Source: DAOUKH01 sp965207995 (GTDB lineage: Bacteria > Chloroflexota > Dehalococcoidia > SHYB01). Taken from it: a stretch of DNA of 64,000 nucleotides. The stretch covers positions 1,922,001 through 1,986,000 of the forward strand of contig OZ242299.1 in the NCBI GenBank assembly GCA_965207995.1. Direction: 5' to 3'. The notes beneath the pieces were generated by a model, which saw only the letters and a list, made by a program, of their open reading frames with translations, ran no database searches and was not told the origin of the DNA. Position numbers and translations under genes: made by a program. Numbering within the stretch: the first letter of the stretch is position 1; each line of letters begins with the position of its first letter. Below are positions 32,017 to 40,985 of this stretch, one piece after another.

Positions 32017-34386
32017 ATGACCTCAACCGACGAGTCGGCGGTAGGTACGCCGGGGATTCGCCGCGTCGCCGTTCTGGGGGCGGGGACGATGGGCGCGCAG
32101 ATCGCGGCACTGGCCGCCGGCTTCGACATTCCCGTCGACCTCCTCGACCTGCCCGGCGAGGAGGACCGGAACGCCCCCGCCGAGGCGGGGAAACGCCGCC
32201 TGCTCGACCTCAGCCCCTCCCCGCTCTACGAGAAGGCCGTCCTTGACCGCATCACGACGGGGAACATCGAGGACCACCTCGACCGTCTTCGCGAGGCCGA
32301 CTGGGTGGTGGAGGCGGTCTTCGAGCGCATCGACGTGAAGCAGGACCTGTGGCGCAAGGTTGCCGGTCATCTGAAGCCCAGCGTGATCGCCACAACCAAC
32401 ACTTCGGGCATTCCCATCGCGGCCATCGCCGAGGCGCTCGGCCCCGAGCTTCGCCGGCGCTTCGCCGGCACCCACTTCTTCAATCCGCCGCGCTATCTGC
32501 ACCTGTTGGAGATCATTCCGACCCCTGAGACGGACCCCGGCGTTCTGGATACGCTGCGCTCGTTTGCGGAGACCGTGCTCGGCAAGGGCGTCGTCATCGC
32601 CAACGACGTGCCGAACTTCACCGCGAACCGCATCGGCGCCTACTCGCTCACCACGACCCTGCGGGCGATGGAGGAGTTGGGCCTCGCCTTCGACGACGTC
32701 GACGCGGCCACGGGGCCCGTCATCGGCCGGCCGTCGAGCGCCACCTTCCGCCTCCTCGACGTCGTGGGGATCGACGTCTTCGCCCAGGTCTGCGACAACA
32801 CCGTCGGCTTCGTCTCCGAACCCTGGGAGAAAGAGGCGTACCGGTTCCCGGACTACGTGCGCGACATGCTGGACCGCGGCTGGAGCGGCGAGAAGGGCGG
32901 GCAGGGCTTCTACAAGCGCGTCCGAAAGGACGGGGCCACCCAGATCCTGGTGCTCGACCCCGCCCCGATGGAGTACCGGCCCCGCTCGCGGCCCACGGCT
33001 CCCTCGCTGGACGCGGCGCGGGCCGAGCCCAACCTAGGAAAACGCCTCCGCGCCTTGGTAGAGGCCGACGATTGGGCCGGCCGATTCACCTGGCGCGTCT
33101 TCTCCCAAGTGCTGCCCTACGCGGCCTCGAAGCTCGGCGAGGTCGCCGAGGACATCATCAACATCGACCGTGGCCTGCACTGGGGCTTCGGCTGGGAGCT
33201 CGGCCCCTTCCAACTCTGGGACGCGCTCGGCGTCCGCGAGACCGTGCCCCGGATGAAGGCCGAGGGCATCGACGTCCCCGCCTGGGTCGAGCGCCTGGCG
33301 GAACAGGGCGGGACGTTCTACCACTCCGAAGATGGCCTGCTTATGCAGGCTACCCGGACGGGGAGCTACGTTCCGGTGCCGTCCGACGAACGAACAATCT
33401 CCACCGTCGGATTAGAGGAGGCGGGAAAGCGCCGCGGCGGCAATGCGGGAGCCTCGCTCTACGACCTCGGCGACGGCGTCGCGCTCCTCGATCTCCACTC
33501 ACCCAACCAGGCCATCGGCTACGAGATGGTGGCCATGCTCGAAGCGGCGGTCGAGACCGCGCCCCGCGACTTCCAGGCCCTCGTCATCGGCAGCCACGTG
33601 ACGCCCAACTTCTGCGTCGGAGCGAATGTCAAGCTCATCCTCGACCCGGCCAACGCCGGCGAGTGGACCCGGATTGACGACCTGGTGCGCCGCTTCCAAT
33701 ACGTCCTGTTGGCGCTTCGCCGCCTCAGCATCCCCGTGGTCGTCGCACCGTTCGGGGCCACCCTCGGCGGCGGCGCCGAGATCGTCTTCGGAGGCCACAG
33801 GGCCGCCGCCTCGATCGAGACCTATATGGGCCTCGTCGAGGTCGGCGCGGGACTCGTCCCCGGCGGGGGCGGCTGCATGGAGCTCCTCGCCAGGGCCACC
33901 GCCTCCAGACCAGACGATCCCGCCGCCGCGGCGATGGATGTCTTCCAGACGATTGGGCTCTCGAAGACCTCCGGCAGCGCGTTGGAGGCACGGAGCATCG
34001 GCTTCCTGCGGACGGACGATGTCATTGTGGCCAACCCCGACCACCTCGTGTACGAGGGCAAGCGTGAGGCTCTCCGCCTCGCCGGCTCCGGCTTCACGCC
34101 GCCCGCGCCGCGCCGGATTCCCGTCCTCGGCCCTGGCCCTCGCGCCACGATGGTTAATGCGGCCGAGGCGATGGTGTCGGCAGGCCGCGCCACCGAGCAC
34201 GACCTTGAGATCGTCAAGCGCCTCGCCTTCATTCTCACCGGCGGGGACGCGGAGCCCGGTACGACGGAGGTCGAAGAGCACTTCCTTGAGCTCGAACGCG
34301 CCGGCCTGATCGAGCTCTGCCACTACGAGAAGAGCCGGGCCCGCATGCAGTCGATCCTCGACACCGGCCGGCCGTTGCGGAACTAG
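32017..34386 (+). CDS. fadN: FadN-like 3-hydroxyacyl-CoA dehydrogenase/enoyl-CoA hydratase
   Basis: 789 residues, equal in length and order to FadN of Bacillus. The NAD site AVLGAGTMGAQIAALAAG is at about 20-37, followed by ATTNTSGIP, the catalytic FAGTHFFNPPRYLHLLEI, NFTANRIGAYSL and a C-terminal dehydrogenase domain ending KGGQGFYKR. From about residue 490 an enoyl-CoA hydratase-like domain follows (LVIGSHVTPNFCVGANVKLI, ATLGGGAEIVFGGHRA, VGAGLVPGGGG). Together these hydrate enoyl-CoA and oxidise the hydroxyacyl-CoA. It is last in the operon and gives the beta-oxidation steps after the dehydrogenase. Confidence 0.92.
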   Translation: MTSTDESAVGTPGIRRVAVLGAGTMGAQIAALAAGFDIPVDLLDLPGEEDRNAPAEAGKRRLLDLSPSPLYEKAVLDRITTGNIEDHLDRLREADWVVEAVFERIDVKQDLWRKVAGHLKPSVIATTNTSGIPIAAIAEALGPELRRRFAGTHFFNPPRYLHLLEIIPTPETDPGVLDTLRSFAETVLGKGVVIANDVPNFTANRIGAYSLTTTLRAMEELGLAFDDVDAATGPVIGRPSSATFRLLDVVGIDVFAQVCDNTVGFVSEPWEKEAYRFPDYVRDMLDRGWSGEKGGQGFYKRVRKDGATQILVLDPAPMEYRPRSRPTAPSLDAARAEPNLGKRLRALVEADDWAGRFTWRVFSQVLPYAASKLGEVAEDIINIDRGLHWGFGWELGPFQLWDALGVRETVPRMKAEGIDVPAWVERLAEQGGTFYHSEDGLLMQATRTGSYVPVPSDERTISTVGLEEAGKRRGGNAGASLYDLGDGVALLDLHSPNQAIGYEMVAMLEAAVETAPRDFQALVIGSHVTPNFCVGANVKLILDPANAGEWTRIDDLVRRFQYVLLALRRLSIPVVVAPFGATLGGGAEIVFGGHRAAASIETYMGLVEVGAGLVPGGGGCMELLARATASRPDDPAAAAMDVFQTIGLSKTSGSALEARSIGFLRTDDVIVANPDHLVYEGKREALRLAGSGFTPPAPRRIPVLGPGPRATMVNAAEAMVSAGRATEHDLEIVKRLAFILTGGDAEPGTTEVEEHFLELERAGLIELCHYEKSRARMQSILDTGRPLRN

Positions 34387-34387
34387 C

Positions 34388-35548
34388 CTACCGGGGCGGC
34401 AGCCCGAGGTGTGCCTTGCCGACGCTCACCAGAAGCGCGTCGGGGAGCGGCGGCATGATGGTGGCGGTGCGGATGTCGCGGTAGGCGCGTTCGAGCGGCA
34501 TGCCCTTGAGTGCGGCGCGCCCGCCGACGAGTTCCATGCAGCGGGAGGTCACTCGCAGTGAGGCGTCGCCGCACGCCAGCTTCGCCTCGGAGGTCCATCG
34601 CCGCCGCACGTCGGGGCCGGCCTCGTCCCAGTAGGACGCCGCCCGGTGGACCATCAAGCGTGATCCTTCCAGCGCCAGCGCCATCTCGGCGACGCCCCGT
34701 TGCATGTCGGCGTCGTGCGCCCGTGCCTGCCCCCCATCGGGGCCCTCCCGCTTCGCGTAGCCGCAAAGGAACTCGAAAGCCCCAGCGCCGATGCCGAGGT
34801 AGATGGCCGCCCATCCCAGCGTGAACAGCTCCAGGACCCCCATGCCGAAGACTGCCGTGTCGCCCGGCTTGCCCAGCACCCAATCAGCCTCAACCCGGCA
34901 GTCGTGAAAGTCGGCCGCCGGACTCACCGTGCCGCGCAGGCCCAGCGGGTCCCAATCGCCGTGAATGTCGACCCCGGCGTGGCCGGTGGGGACGACGGCC
35001 CACGTCATGCCGGGGGGCGAGCCGTCGCCGCCCTTCCAGGTGCACCAGACCATCGCGTAGGCCGAAGCCGCTCCGATGGTGCAGAAGTACTTGCTGCCGC
35101 TCAGCACGTAGCCTTCACCGGAGCTTTCCAGGGTCGTCCTGAACCCGCCGCTGGCGATGCTCACGCCGGGCTCGCTGCCCCAGCTGCCGAACATCTCCCC
35201 GCCTTCGACTACGGCACGGAAGTAGCGCTCCTTCTGTTCGGCGCTGCCGATGGCCGCGATCAGGCGCGTGACCATGGAGTGCATGTGCACCGTCATGGCC
35301 GTGTTGGCACAGGCCTTGGAGACCTCTTCCAAGACCAACGCGTAGCTGAGGGGGTCGAGCTCCAAGCCCCCGTAGGCCTTGGGCACGCCCGTTGCGAGCA
35401 GTCCCTGTTCCCAGAGGTCGTGCCAGTTTTCCCGGGGGTGGCTCGCGTCCCGGTCGTAGACGGCGGCGCGGAGCGCGAGCCGTTCCTCCGTCAGGCGGCG
35501 CACCGCCGCGGCGAGGTCGTGCTGTTCTTGGGTGAGGCCGAAGATCAT
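34388..35548 (-). CDS. acyl-CoA dehydrogenase family protein, divergent C-terminus
   Basis: 386 residues with the ACAD N-terminal and middle domains (LRAAVYDRDASHPRENWHDL, SYALVLEEVSKACANTAM, GSWGSEPGVSIASGGF and SGSKYFCTIGAASAYAMVW). The C-terminus reads LERAYRDIRTATIMPPLPDA, so the catalytic-Glu loop of classical enzymes is replaced. It may therefore be an ACAD-fold enzyme with another activity (monooxygenase or hydroxylase relatives exist). Its stop is 2 bp from that of the FadN-like gene, tail to tail. Confidence 0.85.
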   Translation of the reverse strand: MIFGLTQEQHDLAAAVRRLTEERLALRAAVYDRDASHPRENWHDLWEQGLLATGVPKAYGGLELDPLSYALVLEEVSKACANTAMTVHMHSMVTRLIAAIGSAEQKERYFRAVVEGGEMFGSWGSEPGVSIASGGFRTTLESSGEGYVLSGSKYFCTIGAASAYAMVWCTWKGGDGSPPGMTWAVVPTGHAGVDIHGDWDPLGLRGTVSPAADFHDCRVEADWVLGKPGDTAVFGMGVLELFTLGWAAIYLGIGAGAFEFLCGYAKREGPDGGQARAHDADMQRGVAEMALALEGSRLMVHRAASYWDEAGPDVRRRWTSEAKLACGDASLRVTSRCMELVGGRAALKGMPLERAYRDIRTATIMPPLPDALLVSVGKAHLGLPPR

Positions 35549-35567
35549 GGCGTGCAGGGGGTAACGT

Positions 35568-35576
35568 TGCTATGAT
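35568..35576 (+). promoter_or_regulatory. putative extended -10 element for the Rieske oxygenase gene
   Basis: TGCTATGAT at 35568-35576, about 52 bp before the ATG. The same TGCTAT core occurs before mnmA and the GlnR-like gene. Confidence 0.35.
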
Positions 35577-35627
35577 GGCCGCCCACCAGCATGCATTAGT
35601 AAGTTAGGTAATGTCCAGGGCCGCAAG

Positions 35628-36761
35628 ATGGACCGATACGGCAAGCTCGACAAGATCGAGGCCGCCCTCCCCAGCGCCCACTACTTCGACCCCGCGCTCC
35701 ACGAGCGCGAGATGGCCGTCTTCTTTCACAACCGCTGGGTGTGCGTGGGACGGTCGAGCGAGGTCGCCGACCCCGGCGAGTTTACAGCGGTAGACGTCGC
35801 CGGCCGGAGCATCTTCATCACGCGCGACCGCGAGATGCGCCTGCACGCCTTCTACAACACCTGCCGGCACCGGGGCACCGCGCTCTGCTCGGCCCGGCGC
35901 GGCGCCTTCGACGGCGTCATCGTCTGCCCCTATCACGCCTGGACCTACGGCCTCGACGGCGAGCTGCTCGCCACGCCGCACATCCTGCCCGCGGAGAACT
36001 TCGAGAAGGCCGACTTCGGACTCTATGAGCTCGCGCTCGAAGAATGGGAGGGCTTCCTCTACACCCATCTTGGCCCCGAGCCGCCCGGCCTGCGCTTCGA
36101 CCCATCGTTCGGCCGCGCCGGCGACCTCTTCAGGAACTACCACACCGGCGAGCTTGAAGTAGCGGCCCGCATCGAGTACGACGTCGAGTGCAACTGGAAG
36201 CTCATCGTCGAGAACTTCTCGGAGTGCTACCACTGCCCCGGCGTCCACCCCGAGTGGTGCGAGACCCAGCCGCGGATGAAGCAGGGAGGCGCTATCCCCT
36301 TCCTGCCCAAGGAGTACGACCGCGCGGCCCATCCCGGCGGCTCGGCCATGGCCGAAGGTTTCGAGACGCTGACGTGGTCGGGGCGGTCGAACCGGCCCCA
36401 GTTCCCGCACCTAAGCGACATCGAACGCAAGATCATTTCAGGGCACCTGATCTGGCCGAACCTGCTGCTCAGCTTCCATCCCGACTACGTGCATACCCAA
36501 CGCCTCATGCCCACCGGTCCGAAGTCCACGCACATGGTCTACGAATGGCTTTTCGACGTGGAGACGATGGCCATGCCCGACTTCGATCCAACGGACACGG
36601 TGGAAATGTGGGACGTGGTTAACCAGCAGGACTTCGGGGTCTGCATCCTGGCGCAGCGCGGGCTGACCAATCCCGCGCACGCCCACAGCCTCTACGTCCC
36701 GCAGGAGCGCGGTCTCCACGCCTTCAACCTCTACATTCGTGAAGGGCTCGAGTCCGGCTAG
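35628..36761 (+). CDS. Rieske non-heme iron oxygenase, alpha subunit
   Basis: 377 residues. The Rieske cluster ligands are Cys79-x-His81 and Cys100-x2-His103 (CRHRGTALC then CPYHAWTY). The mononuclear iron site is in the NFSECYHCPGVHPEW segment, with the distal Asp likely in the QQDFGVCILAQRG region. Family members hydroxylate or demethylate aromatic and quaternary-amine substrates with electrons from a reductase. No reductase or ferredoxin gene lies next to it, so electrons must come from elsewhere. The substrate is unknown. Confidence 0.92.
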   Translation: MDRYGKLDKIEAALPSAHYFDPALHEREMAVFFHNRWVCVGRSSEVADPGEFTAVDVAGRSIFITRDREMRLHAFYNTCRHRGTALCSARRGAFDGVIVCPYHAWTYGLDGELLATPHILPAENFEKADFGLYELALEEWEGFLYTHLGPEPPGLRFDPSFGRAGDLFRNYHTGELEVAARIEYDVECNWKLIVENFSECYHCPGVHPEWCETQPRMKQGGAIPFLPKEYDRAAHPGGSAMAEGFETLTWSGRSNRPQFPHLSDIERKIISGHLIWPNLLLSFHPDYVHTQRLMPTGPKSTHMVYEWLFDVETMAMPDFDPTDTVEMWDVVNQQDFGVCILAQRGLTNPAHAHSLYVPQERGLHAFNLYIREGLESG

Positions 36762-36782
36762 GGCCGGCCCAGGAGAACGCGG

Positions 36783-36989
36783 ATGCGAGAGATAGCGTGC
36801 CCGAACTGTGGCCACACGGTCGAAGTCCCGCCTCCGGACGAGGACGGCGCAGACACCGTCCCCGGCGCCGGACTGAAGGGGCACGAGCACTCCACGCTCT
36901 CCAGTGCGGACTGGAGCGCCATCAAGGCCGGCTACCGGCGCCATCCCCCGACGGGGTATACACGCCTTCCGCCGAAGCGCAAGCGATAG
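36783..36989 (+). CDS. small zinc-ribbon-like protein (68 residues)
   Basis: It begins MREIACPNCGHTVEVPPPDE, a CPxCG knuckle, followed by an acidic linker and a basic tail ending PPKRKR. AGGAG lies 8 bp before the ATG, and it starts 21 bp after the Rieske oxygenase, so it is likely co-transcribed. With only one CPxCG pair it may bind zinc as a dimer or together with the two His downstream (KGHEHSTL). No known function. Confidence 0.55.
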   Translation: MREIACPNCGHTVEVPPPDEDGADTVPGAGLKGHEHSTLSSADWSAIKAGYRRHPPTGYTRLPPKRKR

Positions 36990-37005
36990 CCCCTCCGTCT
37001 CTGGT

Positions 37006-37035
37006 TTGTAGACGCGTCGTCTTTTGTGCTAGACT
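37006..37035 (+). promoter_or_regulatory. putative promoter for the ABC importer genes
   Basis: TTGTAG (37006-37011), 18 bp, TAGACT (37030-37035), leader about 80 nt to the ATG at 37123, which is preceded by GGAGG. The -10 equals that at 3230-3235. Confidence 0.45.
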
Positions 37036-37122
37036 CCGGCATCCTTCGCTGCCCGATATATTTGTGACGTATGTATAGCGGAGTGGTGGATAGGCGGCAT
37101 TCGATATGAGGGAGGTACTCCG

Positions 37123-38985
37123 ATGAGATTCCGCAAACTTCTCCTAGCCATTACCGGACTGATGACGGTCGCGCTCGTCGTGGCGTCCTGCGGAGGCGAA
37201 GCCGATCCCGTCGACGTCCCCAACACGGCGACCCCACAGACCATCCCCAACACGCCGACACCGGTCACCATCCCCGACACGCCGACGCCGCAGACCATCC
37301 CCAACACACCGACACCACAGACCATCCCCGACACGCCGACGCCGCAGACCATCCCCAACACGCCGACGCCGGTCACCATCCCCGACACACCCACGCCGAT
37401 CACCCTTCCGCCGACGGCGACGCCGTTCCAGCTCCCCACCGCCGTTCCGACGCCGTCGGGGCCCGAGCCGGTGCAAGGTGGAACGCTCCGCGTGGCCGGA
37501 TCGAACAACCGGGGCCTCGACCCGCACCGGAACACCCTGAACTCCGGCATCCGCGACGTCTCGGCCATGGTTTTCAACAAGCTCCTCCGCCAGGAAGGGG
37601 CTTCCGGTCCGATCATCGGCGACCTCGCCACCGAATGGACTATCTCCAGCGCCGGCGACACGCTGACCTTCGACATTCGCTCCGGCGTCAACTTCCAGAA
37701 CGAGGCGCCGGTGAATGGACGGGCCATGACCATCGAGGACGTCGTGTACAGCCTCGACCGGATCATGGACCCGAACCGGGACGACCCGCAGGCGCGGATT
37801 CGCAACAACTTCCCCTTCGTGACGGGCGTTGAGGCCATCGACAACGACACGGTCCAGATCACCATGTCCTCGTCCGACGCGGAAATTCTGCGCAACATCG
37901 CTCACGAGCAGACCGTCGTCGTGGCCCCTGAAGCCGCCATCGACGGCAGCTACGGCGACGCCTCGAGCATCATCGGCACCGGGCCGTTCCTCGCGAAAGT
38001 GCTCCAGACCACGGGCGGCGAGCTCCGGTTCGAGCGCAATCCCGGCTACTGGATCGAAGGGCGCCCTTACGTCGACGCCGTGACGTACCTCCAAAACGAC
38101 AATTCTGAGATTCGGAACTCGCTGCTGCGGACAGGCCAGTTGGACTGGGCCGCGTTGCAGAATCCGAGTCACGTCACGTTCTACCTGGCGCGCGACAACG
38201 TGAATACGTCGTCGACCGAAGGCCACAACTGGGGCACGGCGGGCCTCTGGATGAACATCACCCAGCCGCCGTTCGACGACATCCGGCTCCGCCAGGCGAT
38301 CAACCTCGCCATCAATAGGGGCGCGATTACCGACGCGGTCTACAACAGCGCGGCCGCTCCGCTGGGCCCCCTCGGTAATGCCGGTGGCCTGACCTGGGGT
38401 CTCGACAAGATCTGGACGCTCCCCGGCAACGCCATCGACAAACGCGGCGAGATCGCCCAGGCGAAGGCGCTGATGGCGGAGGCTGGCGTCCCCGATGGGT
38501 TCAGCTTCACCATCCACACCGACCCGAGGTACTACGATCCGCCCTTGGCCGTCATCGAGGCCCAGCTCGAAGCGGACCTCGGGGTCGAGATCGACATCGT
38601 CCGGGACAGCTCGTACAACTACCGCTTCTCTAGCTACGTCAGGGACAACGCCGCGGACGCCGTTTTCATGCAGTCTGGGTCGAACACCCCCGACGCGGCG
38701 CTGTACCGGCACTACCGAAGCGACGCTCCCAGGAACCAGTCCCTCCTGAACGACCCCGAGCTCGATGCCATGATCGACCGGCAGCGGACCCTGCTCGATG
38801 AGAACGAGCGGCGAGCCCTACTCGACCAGATCCAGCAGCGGATCATCGACATCATGCCCGTGGCGATGACGGTGTCCTATACCTGGTTCTACGTGGCGTT
38901 CGACTACGTGATGGACTGGCACGCTCCACCCGAAGCCTTCAACTTCCGGGCCACGCAGTTCCAGGACGTCTGGCTGAACCAGTAG
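37123..38985 (+). CDS. oligopeptide-type ABC transporter substrate-binding lipoprotein
   Basis: 620 residues. A signal peptide ends at a lipobox (VVASC, Cys23), so it should be anchored in the membrane by a lipid. Next comes an extended linker of eight 9-residue units with Pro and Thr (residues 31-102). The SBP_bac_5 domain then begins QGGTLRVAGSNNRGLDPHRN and shows NKLLRQEG, ATEWTISSAGDTLTFDIRSG, and DIRLRQAINLAINRGAI. Relatives bind di/oligopeptides, nickel or glycosides. Two permease genes follow, but no ATPase gene. The ligand cannot be named. Confidence 0.93.
   Translation: MRFRKLLLAITGLMTVALVVASCGGEADPVDVPNTATPQTIPNTPTPVTIPDTPTPQTIPNTPTPQTIPDTPTPQTIPNTPTPVTIPDTPTPITLPPTATPFQLPTAVPTPSGPEPVQGGTLRVAGSNNRGLDPHRNTLNSGIRDVSAMVFNKLLRQEGASGPIIGDLATEWTISSAGDTLTFDIRSGVNFQNEAPVNGRAMTIEDVVYSLDRIMDPNRDDPQARIRNNFPFVTGVEAIDNDTVQITMSSSDAEILRNIAHEQTVVVAPEAAIDGSYGDASSIIGTGPFLAKVLQTTGGELRFERNPGYWIEGRPYVDAVTYLQNDNSEIRNSLLRTGQLDWAALQNPSHVTFYLARDNVNTSSTEGHNWGTAGLWMNITQPPFDDIRLRQAINLAINRGAITDAVYNSAAAPLGPLGNAGGLTWGLDKIWTLPGNAIDKRGEIAQAKALMAEAGVPDGFSFTIHTDPRYYDPPLAVIEAQLEADLGVEIDIVRDSSYNYRFSSYVRDNAADAVFMQSGSNTPDAALYRHYRSDAPRNQSLLNDPELDAMIDRQRTLLDENERRALLDQIQQRIIDIMPVAMTVSYTWFYVAFDYVMDWHAPPEAFNFRATQFQDVWLNQ
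37213..37428 (+). repeat. 27-bp coding tandem repeat in the SBP linker
   Basis: Eight units of 27 bp encode 9-residue blocks such as TIPNTPTPV and TIPDTPTPQ. The central six are nearly identical and N and D alternate strictly from unit to unit. The run lies right after the lipid-anchored Cys and serves as a spacer; it is not a CRISPR since it is in frame with no spacers. Confidence 0.9.
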
Positions 38986-39005
38986 CGAGAAAACGAAAGG
39001 GACTG

Positions 39006-39043
39006 AAGGGGAGGCTGTTCCTCCAAGGGAGCGGCCTCCCCTT
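39006..39043 (+). terminator. hairpin between SBP and permease genes (terminator or attenuator)
   Basis: AAGGGGAGGC (39006-39015) pairs perfectly with GCCTCCCCTT (39034-39043), followed by CTCTT. The stem ends 5 bp before the permease GTG at 39049, and the loop holds the only purine-rich (GGGAG) sequence before it. It could lower permease expression relative to the binding protein. Confidence 0.6.
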
Positions 39044-39048
39044 CTCTT

Positions 39049-39999
39049 GTGAGCATGGGGCGCTACATAGCCAGACGGCTACTGATCGCAATACCGGTCT
39101 TTCTGCTGGTTACGATCATCGTCTTCGCCTTCATGCGGCTCAGCCCTGGCGAGCCGGAGGTCATCGCCCTCACTAGGGAGATATCGCCTTCACAGGCCGA
39201 AGAGCTCCGCCGCGAGCTCAACCTCCACCGCTCCCTGCCGGTGCAGTACGGCTTCTGGATTTCGGACTTCGTCCGCGGCGACCTCGGCAAGTCCGACCTC
39301 CATGAGTTCCGCGTGGGCAGCGAGATCCGGAACCGGCTGCCCAACACCCTGAAACTGGCCGCGATCGCGATTTTCACCGCCCTGGTCCTGGGCATTCCCA
39401 TCGGCATCCTCTCGGCCGTCAAGGCCGACCGGCCGCCCGACTACACCTTCCGCGGAGCCGCGGTGCTCGCCCTATCGATCCCCAGCTTCTGGCTGGCGAT
39501 TCTGGCGATTACCGTGCCCGCCAACCTCTGGGGGATAGGCCCGCCCCTCCGCTTCATTCCTTGGGGCATCGACCCCTGGTCGCACTTCACGTTCTTCCTC
39601 CTCCCCGGCATCCTCTTGGGCTTCTATCTGGTCGGCATCACGCTGCGCATGACCCGCGCCATGATGTTGGAGGTGCTCACGTCCGACTACATCCGGACCG
39701 CCCGCGCCAAGGGACTGCGCGAGGCCCAGATTCTCGTCAGGCATGCCCTGAGAAACGTCTTGATCCCGATCATCACGATCATCGGCGCTCAGACGGGGTG
39801 GCTCGTCGGGGGGTCGGTCGTGATCGAGACCATCTTCAGTATCCCGGGCGTTGGCGCGATGATGTTCGACGCCGTCCTGTTCAAGGACTTTCAGGTCGTT
39901 CAGGGCGTGACCGTCTTCCTTGCGGCCTTCGTGCTCGCCATCAACCTGCTCATCGACATCACCTACGGCGTCCTCGACCCCAGGATTCGGTTGGGCTAG
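39049..39999 (+). CDS. ABC transporter permease (DppB/OppB type)
   Basis: 316 residues, six membrane helices, opening MGRYIARRLLIAIPVFLLVT, the family's usual start. Then come RRELNLHRSLPVQYG, the motif VLGIPIGILSAVKAD, and the EAA-loop region DYIRTARAKGLREAQILVRHALRN that contacts the ATPase. C-terminal GVLDPRIRLG is standard. GTG at 39049 or ATG at 39055 could be the start; no free Shine-Dalgarno sequence is seen because a hairpin lies immediately upstream. Confidence 0.94.
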   Translation: MSMGRYIARRLLIAIPVFLLVTIIVFAFMRLSPGEPEVIALTREISPSQAEELRRELNLHRSLPVQYGFWISDFVRGDLGKSDLHEFRVGSEIRNRLPNTLKLAAIAIFTALVLGIPIGILSAVKADRPPDYTFRGAAVLALSIPSFWLAILAITVPANLWGIGPPLRFIPWGIDPWSHFTFFLLPGILLGFYLVGITLRMTRAMMLEVLTSDYIRTARAKGLREAQILVRHALRNVLIPIITIIGAQTGWLVGGSVVIETIFSIPGVGAMMFDAVLFKDFQVVQGVTVFLAAFVLAINLLIDITYGVLDPRIRLG

Positions 40000-40001
40000 C
40001 A

Positions 40002-40895
40002 ATGGCGCGGCAAACGGCATCGGCGCTGCACGGAGGGCGTGGCCTGCTTTCCCGCTGGGGAGAACAGCTGGCTATCTTCGCCCGGAGGAAGCCGCTCGGC
40101 GCTGTCGGCGCGGGCTCCCTAGTAGTCTTGGTAGTGCTTGCGGTCTTCGCGTCCTTGATCTCCACGCACGACCCGTTGGTGATCGACGTGCCGGCGCGGC
40201 TGCAGGGCCCGTCGTGGTCGCACCTCTTCGGCACCGACCAATTCGGCCGCGACGTGTTCAGCCGCATCGTCTACGGCACACGGGTGTCGATCATCGTCGG
40301 CCTTGGCGGCGCCGCCATCACCGTGGCCTTCGCCACCGTCATCGGTGTCGTCTCGGGCTACTTTAGAGGTTCGACGGACATGCTCATTCAGCGAGTCGTG
40401 GACGCGTTCATGAGCTTGCCGACCATGATTGTCCTGCTCATGGCCGTCTTCTTACTCGGCAAGAGCCTGATCAACGTGGTGGTCGTCCTCGGCGTGATCG
40501 GCGCCCCGCCCGCCTCCCGCGTAATCCGAGGCTCGACCATCTCCGTCATGGCAAACCAGTACATCGAGTCCGCCCGCGCCGTCGGCTGCAGCGACGCCAG
40601 GATCATCATCATGCACGTCCTGCCCAATATCGCCGCGCCGGTCTTGGTCATGGCCTCGATCGCGGTGGGGGGGAACATCCTTGCCGAGGCGGCTCTGAGC
40701 TTCTTGGGACTCGGAGTCGAGCCGCCCGACCCCACCTGGGGCAACATGCTCAGCTTGGCCGGGCTTCAGTCGTTGACCGACAACCCCTGGCTTGCCTTCT
40801 TCCCCGGCGCATTCATCACCCTGGCGGTCTTCTGCGTCAACGTGCTCGGCGACGCGCTGCGGGACGAGCTCGACCCAAGCCGCCGCGGCCTCTAG
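40002..40895 (+). CDS. ABC transporter permease (DppC/OppC type)
   Basis: 297 residues from an ATG 2 bp after the first permease. It contains FARRKPLGAVGAGSLVVLVV as the first helix, then the conserved HLFGTDQFGRDVFSRIVYGTR, the EAA loop QYIESARAVGCSDARIIIMH, and AEAALSFLGLGVEPPDPTWGNML. This is the DppC partner to the previous gene. The usual dppD/dppF ATPase genes do not follow; an enoyl-CoA hydratase does. The ATPases must be supplied from another locus. Confidence 0.95.
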   Translation: MARQTASALHGGRGLLSRWGEQLAIFARRKPLGAVGAGSLVVLVVLAVFASLISTHDPLVIDVPARLQGPSWSHLFGTDQFGRDVFSRIVYGTRVSIIVGLGGAAITVAFATVIGVVSGYFRGSTDMLIQRVVDAFMSLPTMIVLLMAVFLLGKSLINVVVVLGVIGAPPASRVIRGSTISVMANQYIESARAVGCSDARIIIMHVLPNIAAPVLVMASIAVGGNILAEAALSFLGLGVEPPDPTWGNMLSLAGLQSLTDNPWLAFFPGAFITLAVFCVNVLGDALRDELDPSRRGL

Positions 40896-40905
40896 CCCCC
40901 CCGAA

Positions 40906-40935
40906 TTGTCGCCGCGCGCGCCGCGCTTCTATAAT
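40906..40935 (+). promoter_or_regulatory. putative promoter for the enoyl-CoA hydratase at 40986
   Basis: TTGTCG (40906-40911), 18 bp, TATAAT (40930-40935). It shows that the hydratase is not simply the last gene of the ABC operon. Confidence 0.5.
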
Positions 40936-40985
40936 CGCCTCCGATTCCGTTCGCAGCCGCCCTCGTGGGCGCAAGGAGGCAGCCC

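Noticed and set aside
37213..37428. Regular repeats resembling a CRISPR array
   Set aside because: Units are contiguous, in frame and code for a Thr/Pro spacer; there are no unique spacers and no cas genes.
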